The notes below the pieces were generated by a model that worked only from the letters and a program-made list of their open reading frames with translations, did no database searches and was not told the origin of the DNA. DNA of 6,100 bases. Source: Alphaproteobacteria bacterium (GTDB lineage: Bacteria; Pseudomonadota; Alphaproteobacteria; RF32; CAG-239). The translations under genes and the position numbers were made by a program. Positions 1 through 5,004 of this stretch are shown here, piece by piece; within the stretch, counting starts at the first letter, position 1, and every line of letters starts with the position of its first letter. The stretch is from NCBI GenBank assembly GCA_017964705.1, contig JAGCRL010000033.1:1-6100 (forward strand), read 5' to 3'.

Positions 1-300
1 GATAAAATCATGATTCAACACTCCCATTTCCTCAAACAAAAGGCCGATAAGCGATATTGCACCGCCGCCCGTTACCAGAGACAATGCAAAATTCATCGCC
101 CAGGAACCTTCGTTCAATCCCCGAGCCACTGTTGCCAGAATAAGCCCCAAGCAGAGCAAAAGAACCGATATCCATGCCAATGGTTTTAACCACGTTTCTG
201 GCATGAATTCTCCAAAAAAGTTTCCAGCGATAAACGCCAATCCACCTAACACCAGCGCAACTATCGTTGGCTTGATGCCTTTAAAGATCTCACTTTTCAT
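1..300 (-). CDS. Tandem membrane-protein paralog 3, C-terminus beyond window edge
   Basis: Hypothetical inner-membrane protein; the family is not recognised. The ATG is at 298-300 and the frame stays open for 100 codons to base 1, so the C-terminal half is missing from the window. It aligns without gaps to the start of the two neighbouring paralogs: proline at residue 11, a GxFFGEF block at 26-32, WLxPLAW at 37-43, a conserved Gly-x-x-Glu at 61-64, and TGGGA at 77-81, which sits four residues later than in the others. By eye about 40% of the first 64 residues match the 445-1032 protein. Hydrophobic stretches at about 12-29, 38-60 and 70-90 suggest at least three helices. The start is supported by this alignment, although no good Shine-Dalgarno sequence precedes it. 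It has its own promoter at 349-377, lacks the long hairpin leader of the other two copies, and is the most diverged of the three. Confidence 0.8.
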   Translation of the reverse strand, partial: MKSEIFKGIKPTIVALVLGGLAFIAGNFFGEFMPETWLKPLAWISVLLLCLGLILATVARGLNEGSWAMNFALSLVTGGGAISLIGLLFEEMGVLNHDFI

Positions 301-339
301 AATCTTTGTAAGTAAAATAATAAACAACTATATAACATG

Positions 340-353
340 ATAAGCCACCTTAT
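340..353. repeat. Small inverted repeat over the -10 box of paralog 3
   Basis: A perfect 5-bp inverted repeat with a 4-bp centre (ATAAG, 4 bases, CTTAT) overlaps the -10 hexamer and the expected start site of the 349-377 promoter. It is absent from the other two copies of this promoter. It could be an operator half-pair, a small hairpin at the mRNA 5' end, or chance. Confidence 0.3.
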
Positions 354-377
354 ACCACATTTTTTTCCCCCATGCAA
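349..377 (-). promoter_or_regulatory. Promoter of paralog 3 (sigma-70 type, extended -10)
   Basis: On the minus strand a -35 TTGCAT (372-377) is followed by exactly 17 bp and a -10 TATAAG (349-354), preceded by the extended -10 dinucleotide TG. An A/T block lies just upstream of the -35, like an UP element. The spacer sequence itself is nearly the same as in the promoters at 1189-1217 and 2017-2045. Predicted transcription start is near 342, giving a leader of about 42 nt. Confidence 0.7.
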
Positions 378-398
378 GCAAAATTTTTTGATAAAAAA

Positions 399-426
399 AC
401 AGGCAAACGATTTCTCGTTCACCTGT
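399..426 (-). terminator. Intrinsic terminator of membrane paralog 1
   Basis: Read on the minus strand, a 12-bp stem with two G-U wobbles closes a GAAA tetraloop (GNRA class) and is followed by a run of seven T. The plus-strand reading would have C-A mismatches at the wobble positions, which fixes the direction as minus. It begins 18 nt after the stop of the 445-1032 gene, and its T-run merges into the A/T block upstream of the 349-377 promoter. Confidence 0.9.
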
Positions 427-444
427 CTTTTTTCTTTGCATGAG

Positions 445-1032
445 CTATTTTCTATCGTCCCAGGCAAGCTTTCCGGCCAGAAGGACGCCCAGGATAATCA
501 CAGTGAATGTTGCATAGTGGAAAATTTCCACCGATTTCTCTGGAAGCGTTATGATTTTCGTCAGATCTGCACCGACCAAGCTTACCAGCACAAATAGCAT
601 ACCGATATCAATTACGGCAATTCTATTCCAGCTCTTTTGGTCAATACTCTTTACCAATACAGTCACGCCTTCCACAAGCATGCCCCCAAACAAGAGGCCA
701 AATGCCGGATACTTGAAAATGTTTGTGTCCAAAAACTCATTGTTCACCCCAACATTCTCCAACCCCAGCAGATGTAGTACCAACCATAGTGCCAAGAGAA
801 GAGCGCCACCGCCCGTTATGAGCGCACCGACCAACATGTCCTCATCCATTCCATAGGCAATTGCCATCAGAATGAACCCGCCAATAAAAGAAACTGATGA
901 TACCCATGCCAGCGGCTCCAGCCACTGTCCAGGTATGAACTCACCGAAGAAATCGCCGACGATAAACGTCAGAAACCCAATCGCCAACATGACCTGAAAC
1001 GGCCATGAACTCTTAAAAAATCTTTTAAACAT
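445..1032 (-). CDS. Tandem membrane-protein paralog 1, hypothetical
   Basis: Hypothetical integral membrane protein of 195 residues; I do not recognise the family. Six hydrophobic segments can be picked out at about 12-29, 40-60, 66-90, 108-128, 137-157 and 170-190, with a short basic N-terminus (MFKRFFK) and a charged C-terminal tail, consistent with a six-helix inner-membrane protein. Conserved landmarks shared with the neighbours are GDFFGEF (26-32), WLEPLAW (37-43), GMDED (61-65), TGGGA (73-77) and VKSIDQKSW (127-135). About 62 of the first 90 residues match the 1275-1865 protein, with less similarity after that. No catalytic or ligand motif is visible. The start is supported by the shared N-terminus and by an AGGTGG ribosome-binding site, which is spaced unusually far (11 nt) from ATG and lies in a hairpin. 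The gene has its own promoter (1189-1217) and terminator (399-426), so it is probably monocistronic. Confidence 0.85.
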   Translation of the reverse strand: MFKRFFKSSWPFQVMLAIGFLTFIVGDFFGEFIPGQWLEPLAWVSSVSFIGGFILMAIAYGMDEDMLVGALITGGGALLLALWLVLHLLGLENVGVNNEFLDTNIFKYPAFGLLFGGMLVEGVTVLVKSIDQKSWNRIAVIDIGMLFVLVSLVGADLTKIITLPEKSVEIFHYATFTVIILGVLLAGKLAWDDRK

Positions 1033-1182
1033 AAATCAAAATGCCACCTACTTTACTTGGTGGACTTTTTTAGTGAAAATTTAGAAGTTAGTAAAAAGAA
1101 TTTTTATTACCTGCCGTTTATCGTATCAGTTTCTCTTCAAAAAAATTAACACAGACTAATAGACAGATATCTTATTTAATAG
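1033..1182 (-). promoter_or_regulatory. Long conserved 5' leader of paralog 1 with RBS-sequestering hairpin
   Basis: About 150 nt separate the predicted start site from the ATG. The block 1099-1174 is nearly the same as 1929-2003 upstream of the other copy, while 1075-1098 differs. Next to the gene, CCACC (1059-1063) can pair perfectly with GGTGG (1044-1048) across a 10-nt loop, hiding the only plausible Shine-Dalgarno sequence. Flanking A and T runs could extend this stem with a bulge and a mismatch, so an attenuator-like role is also possible. A distal 7-bp pairing between TATTAGT and ACTGATA within the leader is conceivable. No known riboswitch class is recognised. Confidence 0.5.
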
Positions 1183-1188
1183 AGTCAT

Positions 1189-1217
1189 ATCATATCACAT
1201 TTTTTACCCTCATGCAA
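1189..1217 (-). promoter_or_regulatory. Promoter of paralog 1 (sigma-70 type, extended -10)
   Basis: The minus strand carries -35 TTGCAT (1212-1217), a 17-bp spacer and -10 TATGAT (1189-1194), with the extended -10 TG one base upstream. An A/T block precedes the -35. Start site and spacer match the promoter of the next copy almost base for base. Confidence 0.75.
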
Positions 1218-1238
1218 GCGAAATTTTTCAACAAAAAA

Positions 1239-1266
1239 ACAGGCAAACGATTTCTCGTTTACCTGC
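1239..1266 (-). terminator. Intrinsic terminator of membrane paralog 2
   Basis: This is a minus-strand 12-bp stem with a GAAA tetraloop, followed by seven T. It is almost identical to the 399-426 hairpin. One wobble there is an A-U pair here, and the basal pair is G-U, so the differences keep pairing. It begins 8 nt after the stop codon of the 1275-1865 gene. Confidence 0.9.
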
Positions 1267-1274
1267 TTTTTTTC

Positions 1275-1865
1275 TTATTTTTCATCTTTTGCAAGTCTGT
1301 AATCCTTTGCCAATTTCCCTGTCGTTATAACGCCCAATACAACATCTGCAACTAAAACATACAAGAAAATTTCATCAGATTTACCAGGAAGGATTATAAT
1401 CTCTGCCAAATTTGCCAAGACACTGCCGGCCAACACAAACAAGATGCCGAATTCTATGTAAGCTGCTCTCAGCCAACTCTTTTGATCAATGCTCTTTACT
1501 AGCATCACTATGCCTACAACCGTCATACCCAAGAAGATCAAGCCGGATGACAGACATTTGAAGGTGTCTGTGTCAACGAAATTGATATCTATCAACCCCA
1601 GTAGCCTAAACACATACCACAGCGCCAAGAACAGAGCGCCCCCACCAGTTATGGCAGAACCGAAGACCATATCCTCATCCATACCACAGGTATTTGCCAG
1701 CAACATAAAGCCGACAATAAAAGAAACTAACGACGCCCATACTAGCGGCTCCAGACACTCTTTCGGCATAAATTTACCAAAGATTGTTCCTGCGATGAAG
1801 GCCAAAAAACCAATCGCCATCATAACCATAAACGGCCAAGAACTCTTAAAAAATCTTTTAAACAT
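1275..1865 (-). CDS. Tandem membrane-protein paralog 2, hypothetical
   Basis: Hypothetical integral membrane protein of 196 residues, paralog of the 445-1032 product; family not recognised. Likely helices lie at about 12-29, 40-60, 66-90, 105-125, 134-155 and 165-183, followed by a basic, acidic-ended tail. It keeps the shared N-terminus MFKRFFKSSWPF, the LEPL and GMDED landmarks, ITGGGA (72-77) and VKSIDQKSW (123-131), but the tryptophan of WLEPLAW is replaced by cysteine (residue 37) and FFGEF reads IFGKF. Loop residues 91-105 are shorter and different from copy 1. The first dozen codons are nearly identical in DNA to copy 1, matching the conserved leader just upstream and suggesting that this junction is constrained or recently copied. 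Transcription is from its own promoter at 2017-2045 and ends at 1239-1266. Function cannot be inferred; a transporter or envelope-stress role would be guesswork. Confidence 0.85.
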   Translation of the reverse strand: MFKRFFKSSWPFMVMMAIGFLAFIAGTIFGKFMPKECLEPLVWASLVSFIVGFMLLANTCGMDEDMVFGSAITGGGALFLALWYVFRLLGLIDINFVDTDTFKCLSSGLIFLGMTVVGIVMLVKSIDQKSWLRAAYIEFGILFVLAGSVLANLAEIIILPGKSDEIFLYVLVADVVLGVITTGKLAKDYRLAKDEK

Positions 1866-2010
1866 AAATCAAAATGCCACCTACTTTACTTGGTGGACTT
1901 TTTTAGTTAGTAATTAATTTAGTAAAAAATTTTTATTACCCGCCGTTCATCGTATCAGTTTCTCTTGCAAAAAAATAACCCAGACTAATAGACAGATATC
2001 TTATTAATAG
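1866..2010 (-). promoter_or_regulatory. Long conserved 5' leader of paralog 2 with RBS-sequestering hairpin
   Basis: This leader of about 145 nt runs from the predicted start site to ATG. The hairpin CCACC (1892-1896) with GGTGG (1877-1881) and its 10-nt loop are identical to those of the other copy, as are the 11 bases between hairpin and start codon. The distal block 1929-2003 is conserved, and the block between the two (1907-1928) is not. Conservation at the two ends with a free middle looks like two functional modules rather than uniform decay. Confidence 0.5.
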
Positions 2011-2016
2011 AAACAC

Positions 2017-2045
2017 ATCATATCACATTTTTCACCCTCATGCAA
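2017..2045 (-). promoter_or_regulatory. Promoter of paralog 2 (sigma-70 type, extended -10)
   Basis: The minus strand shows -35 TTGCAT (2040-2045), a 17-bp spacer and -10 TATGAT (2017-2022) with extended TG. An AAAAAATTTT block lies immediately upstream, even though no terminator precedes this copy, so the block belongs to the promoter rather than to a terminator tail. Confidence 0.75.
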
Positions 2046-2097
2046 GCAAAATTTTTTCACTTCATTTTTCGTATTAAATCAATCTTTCTGACCAAAA

Positions 2098-3252
2098 TTA
2101 TCTTTCAGCAAATGACCTTCCTCCGCGCATTGCTCTATTAGTCATACCCATATTTTTTTCCAATAAACAAATATAACTTTGCGCTTCTTTAGTCAGCAAC
2201 ACATCTTCATAACTGTCATAGCCGTATCTTTCTTTAATCTGCCGGAATCTATTAGCAAACGCCCCCAAACTAACCTCTCGTCCGTCCAACACCAAATTTT
2301 GAGGATAATTGACCATTTGCGCCATATCTATACCATGAATTCTTTTATAAATTTCATCTTGTCGCACAATCAAATCAATTGTCGGTGCCAATTCCACTCC
2401 TATCTTTGTTTCAAATTCCGCTTTAGAAATACCTGGCATGGTTTGTTTTATATGCCCAAGTTCATGCAACGCCACAACACCTAACGGACAATATTGTCCT
2501 TCATCTTCACCATTAAGTTGATTTTTATCCAAAATAACCTGCAAGTTCCAGTCATTATTTTCATTATCTATATTGCAACAATAAGTAGCATTCTGGAAAT
2601 TAGAATCTGGTTCTGCAAACAACTCTTCTAATTTTAATCCGTATTTAGCCAATTCTTCATTAAGCATTTCCTCGCCGATTTTTTTAGCCGCCGCTCTATC
2701 TTTCTTTGGAATCATATGATAATATCCTCTGTTTTCTTGATAGAGCTCTTTTTCAAAAATTTGATATTCTCTTTTATTTTTGTAAATATTTACCAATTTT
2801 TTATGTGCTTCAGCATCCACCGCCAATAGCGGAGAATTCTCATCAAAAGAACCACGTTCCGTAGTAGTTGGTGCCTTTTTTTTATATTTCACAAACTTTT
2901 TAAGCCCTAAATAAGACTTTCTTACCATTGCATTATTGATATCAACCAGCCCCCACCCCCTCTTTATTTTTTGTATGGCTTGATTTACAAATTTCATATA
3001 ATGTTGTTTAACATTTTTTGGAATTGCTTCATCATACATTAATTTTTTAGCCTTAATTAGCACTCGAAAATACTCTTTCTTGCTTTTCAAAACAAAACTA
3101 TCATTACTATCTAGACGTCGCACATCTTCTTCCGTAATTTGCATTTCCTCACACATCTCTTCACAAAAAGGATTAGATTTGCTTTCAATATTTTTTTTAC
3201 CACTCTGCTCGCGCCTAAAAGCTAATAATTCTTCTGTATCATCTGGTTTCAT
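2098..3252 (-). CDS. Putative zinc metallopeptidase-like protein with HELGH motif
   Basis: Hypothetical 384-residue soluble protein; no family recognised. The visible functional signature is H263-E-L-G-H267 in the hydrophobic context GVVALHELGHI, the zincin HExxH motif in which two histidines bind zinc and the glutamate activates water. E287, 20 residues downstream in VELAPTIDLIVRQDE, is a candidate third ligand as in gluzincins; this is an inference. The N-terminal half is highly charged and lysine-rich (about 50-200), with cysteines at 30 and 34 and a CC pair at 225-226. There is no signal peptide or membrane segment, so it is cytoplasmic or exported by a route not visible here. The C-terminus is arginine- and glycine-rich. 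The ATG at 3250-3252 has GGAG (3261-3264) 8 nt upstream and a strong promoter. Alternatives are a non-proteolytic zincin-like domain or an effector/toxin-type protein. The gene is certain; the activity is moderately so. Confidence 0.75.
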   Translation of the reverse strand: MKPDDTEELLAFRREQSGKKNIESKSNPFCEEMCEEMQITEEDVRRLDSNDSFVLKSKKEYFRVLIKAKKLMYDEAIPKNVKQHYMKFVNQAIQKIKRGWGLVDINNAMVRKSYLGLKKFVKYKKKAPTTTERGSFDENSPLLAVDAEAHKKLVNIYKNKREYQIFEKELYQENRGYYHMIPKKDRAAAKKIGEEMLNEELAKYGLKLEELFAEPDSNFQNATYCCNIDNENNDWNLQVILDKNQLNGEDEGQYCPLGVVALHELGHIKQTMPGISKAEFETKIGVELAPTIDLIVRQDEIYKRIHGIDMAQMVNYPQNLVLDGREVSLGAFANRFRQIKERYGYDSYEDVLLTKEAQSYICLLEKNMGMTNRAMRGGRSFAER

Positions 3253-3277
3253 AATTTTTTCTCCAACTATTAAAAAA

Positions 3278-3306
3278 ATTATACCATAATTTCATAAAAA
3301 AAACAA
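3278..3306 (-). promoter_or_regulatory. Promoter of the HELGH-protein gene
   Basis: The minus strand carries a consensus -10 TATAAT (3278-3283) with extended TG, 17 bp of spacer, and TTGTTT (3301-3306) as the -35. The predicted start is near 3271, leaving a leader of about 20 nt containing the GGAG ribosome-binding site. It does not share the spacer motif of the three membrane-protein promoters, so this gene is probably regulated separately from them. Confidence 0.75.
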
Positions 3307-3337
3307 GTTTATAAGTTCCGTCCTTTTAATAAAAAAA

Positions 3338-3365
3338 ACAGGCGAACAATCTCTTGCTCACCTGC
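3338..3365 (-). terminator. Intrinsic terminator of the argS-tatD-MBL operon
   Basis: A minus-strand 12-bp stem with G-U wobbles closes a GAGA tetraloop (GNRA) and is followed by eight T. It starts 23 nt after the stop of the 3389-4192 gene. It shares the stem words of the two terminators in the membrane-protein array although the genes are unrelated. Confidence 0.9.
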
Positions 3366-3388
3366 CTTCTTTCTATATCCGAACCGAT

Positions 3389-4192
3389 TTAGAATTCTAC
3401 TGTTAATCCGTCATAAGCAGGAACGGCCTCAGTATCCGCCAGATTGGCCTTTTTACACGCCGCCATAATATCTTCATAATCGCATTCCACTGCCATATGA
3501 TTAATAATCAGCCGTTTCGGATTAATTTCGGTTGCAAATTTCATCAGCTCATCAAAACCAGCATGATAACGTGTTCCCTGTGGTGTTGTTAACGGCATAA
3601 TTAACAATTCCGGACGTTGTTTTACCGCTCCTAGTACCGTAGGATTAATATCCTTAAAATCAGCAATAAAAACCACCTCGCCTTTATTAAACACATAACC
3701 GCTGCTCGGCAGATTATGCCCTGCCAACGGAATAGGCATCACATCCAAATCACCCACAAAAAAGCTTTCATGATAATCAAATGCATGGGGCATCAACGCC
3801 GCCCGATAAACCGGATTAATAACTGACTGTGCATCTGCTAAAAGATAGCCGAAACGTTGGCGAATAACTTCCATATTTTCAAGCGAGGCAAACATATCTA
3901 TCGGCTTACCGGAAATACGATTAAGCTCCCGCAAATCATCAATTCCGTGCAGATGGTCGGCATGCACATGCGTATAAAAAAGAGCATCCACCGCGCGAAT
4001 ATTATTTTTTAAAAGTTGCATCCGCAGATCCGGCGAAGTATCAATCAAAAATCTCACTCCGGAAATTTCCATATAAGTCCCTGCCCGCATCCGAACATTT
4101 TTTTCATTATTAGGATCACATGCGCCAAACCCTTGCGATAAACAAGGCACTCCCGGTGCCGCTCCCGAACCTAAAATAACAACTTTTACCAC
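3389..4192 (-). CDS. PhnP-like MBL-fold metal-dependent hydrolase
   Basis: Cytoplasmic metallo-beta-lactamase-fold hydrolase of 267 residues, most like the PhnP/RNase Z-type proteins that accompany tatD in alphaproteobacteria. PhnP itself is a cyclic phosphodiesterase, but no phosphonate genes are present, so the substrate is unknown. The metal site is visible: T-H75-V-H77-A-D79-H80, then H159 (LAGHN), D178 (FIADFKD) and H232 (IINHM). The N-terminal strand GSGAAPGVP (8-16) replaces the usual GTGTSxGVP, and LIDTSPDLR (49-57) is typical of the group. The D178 motif has Ala where many relatives have Thr. The start is GTG (4190-4192), chosen because GGGAG at 4200-4204 lies 7 nt upstream and VKVVILGSG is the expected first strand. 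It is the last gene of the operon, 11 nt after tatD, and terminates at 3338-3365. Confidence 0.9.
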   Translation of the reverse strand: MVKVVILGSGAAPGVPCLSQGFGACDPNNEKNVRMRAGTYMEISGVRFLIDTSPDLRMQLLKNNIRAVDALFYTHVHADHLHGIDDLRELNRISGKPIDMFASLENMEVIRQRFGYLLADAQSVINPVYRAALMPHAFDYHESFFVGDLDVMPIPLAGHNLPSSGYVFNKGEVVFIADFKDINPTVLGAVKQRPELLIMPLTTPQGTRYHAGFDELMKFATEINPKRLIINHMAVECDYEDIMAACKKANLADTEAVPAYDGLTVEF

Positions 4193-4199
4193 TTTTTTG

Positions 4200-4204
4200 C
4201 TCCC
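4200..4204 (-). promoter_or_regulatory. Ribosome-binding site deciding a GTG start
   Basis: GGGAG on the minus strand overlaps the last base of the upstream TAG stop (4204-4206) and sits 7 nt before GTG at 4190-4192. This supports GTG as the initiator of the MBL-fold gene and suggests translational coupling with the tatD-type gene. Confidence 0.75.
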
Positions 4205-5001
4205 TATATATTCTTTTTTGCTTTCAAATATAAATTAAAAAAATTCTCCTCTGTTATCCGCTCAATTTCCGACACTTCAACTTCTCGCAACTGCGCTAAT
4301 TTTTCTGCTGTTTTCACCACATACGCCGGCTCATTGATTTTACCTCGATATGGCACCGGTGCCAAATACGGACTGTCTGTTTCTATCAAAATTTTACTCA
4401 TCGGATACTGTTTAAAAACTTCTGCAATATCTTGCGCACTTTTAAACGTAATAATCCCCGAAGCAGAAATATAAAACCCCAGCGCCTTAACCTCTTCGGC
4501 AAATGCCTGATTGGAAGTAAAACAATGAATAACCCCGCTCAATGCCGGATATTTTTTCTTCCCTTCTTTCAAAATTGCCAGCATATCCGCTTCTGCCTCT
4601 CTTTGGTGGATCATAATCGGCATTCCGCTAATTCCTGCCGCTTCCACATGGCGTACAAACATTTCCTTTTGCTCGTTTTGATATTCCGCCCCATAGTAAT
4701 AATCAAGTCCGCATTCACCGATTGCCACCACAAACGGATTTTCTGCCGCTTTTAACAAATCCTCAACCTTAATTTGCGCTAATTTTTGCGGTGCACTATC
4801 CGGATGCACTCCGGCTGAAGTCCACATCAACGGAGCTTCCTTTCCTTGTTGGCGCAATTGTGCAAAGCGAGCACACATTTCTATTTGTGCTGCTATTTCA
4901 TCAACATCTTTTCCGGCATTAAGCATTCCGCAAACACCAACGGCATAAGCGCGCATAGCTGTTTCATCATCTTCAATATGACAATGGCTGTCAATAAACA
5001 T
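4204..5001 (-). CDS. TatD-family metal-dependent hydrolase (DNase)
   Basis: Cytoplasmic TatD-family hydrolase, a TIM-barrel of the amidohydrolase superfamily. Characterised members are metal-dependent 3'-5' exonucleases linked to DNA repair or turnover. At 265 residues it has normal full length. All signature positions are present: DSHCH (D4, H6, H8), GVHP (H66), the metal-bridging E96 in IGECGLD, H132 in IHQRE, H159 in GVIHCF, and D209 in ETDSP followed by YLAP and the R-G-K-x-N-EP signature at 219-225. Nothing essential is missing, so it should be active. The ATG at 4999-5001 is only 3 nt after the argS stop, with GGAG at 5014-5017 inside the end of argS, 12 nt upstream. Co-transcription with argS and the downstream MBL gene is very likely. 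Confidence 0.95.
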   Translation of the reverse strand: MFIDSHCHIEDDETAMRAYAVGVCGMLNAGKDVDEIAAQIEMCARFAQLRQQGKEAPLMWTSAGVHPDSAPQKLAQIKVEDLLKAAENPFVVAIGECGLDYYYGAEYQNEQKEMFVRHVEAAGISGMPIMIHQREAEADMLAILKEGKKKYPALSGVIHCFTSNQAFAEEVKALGFYISASGIITFKSAQDIAEVFKQYPMSKILIETDSPYLAPVPYRGKINEPAYVVKTAEKLAQLREVEVSEIERITEENFFNLYLKAKKNI

Positions 5002-5004
5002 GGT

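Larger units (their letters stand above)
399..1217 (-). repeat. Tandem cassette copy 1 (promoter-leader-gene-terminator)
   Basis: This stretch is a diverged duplicate of 1239-2045. Equivalent points are offset by 828 bp (-35 boxes), 833 bp (start codons) and 840 bp (terminators). Similarity is highest in the promoter, two leader blocks, the first dozen codons and the terminator. A third, more diverged unit begins at 377 and runs out of the window. The duplication therefore carried its own transcription signals. Confidence 0.85.
1239..2045 (-). repeat. Tandem cassette copy 2 (promoter-leader-gene-terminator)
   Basis: This is the duplicate of 399-1217, containing the same order of parts: promoter with conserved spacer, leader of about 145 nt, membrane-protein gene and GNRA-loop terminator. 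It is the first copy after the metallopeptidase-like gene. No equivalent terminator lies upstream of its promoter, so its outer boundary is near the A/T block at 2046-2060. Confidence 0.85.

Noticed and set aside
337..597. Plus-strand open frame of 86 codons
   Set aside because: It runs across a minus-strand promoter, a terminator hairpin and the end of a well supported minus-strand gene; its composition is typical of an antisense shadow.
1099..1174. Known riboswitch or other named structured RNA in the leader
   Set aside because: I could not match it to any class by core motifs; it is reported only as a conserved leader.
1140..1188. Short leader peptide starting near the copy 1 transcription start
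   Set aside because: A ten-codon frame exists in copy 1, but the ATG and frame are not preserved in copy 2, and it would have no ribosome-binding site.
1489..1917. Plus-strand open frame of 142 codons
   Set aside because: It is antisense to paralog 2 and its leader. A similar shadow at 551-856 antisense to paralog 1 arises from the same duplicated DNA, so its recurrence is not independent evidence.
1189..2045. Heat-shock (RpoH-type) promoter because of the CTTG in GCTTGCAT
   Set aside because: The -10 side reads TATGAT with extended TG and 17-bp spacing, fitting sigma-70; the C-rich RpoH -10 is absent.
399..2045. CRISPR array or insertion sequence
   Set aside because: The repeats are gene-sized cassettes about 830 bp apart, with no short regular repeats, transposase or terminal inverted repeats.
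2179..2484. Plus-strand open frame opposite the HELGH gene
   Set aside because: No ribosome-binding site or promoter was found, and it lies wholly inside a better supported gene. The same applies to plus-strand frames at 3080-3289, 4432-4755, 4846-5064 and 5482-5800.
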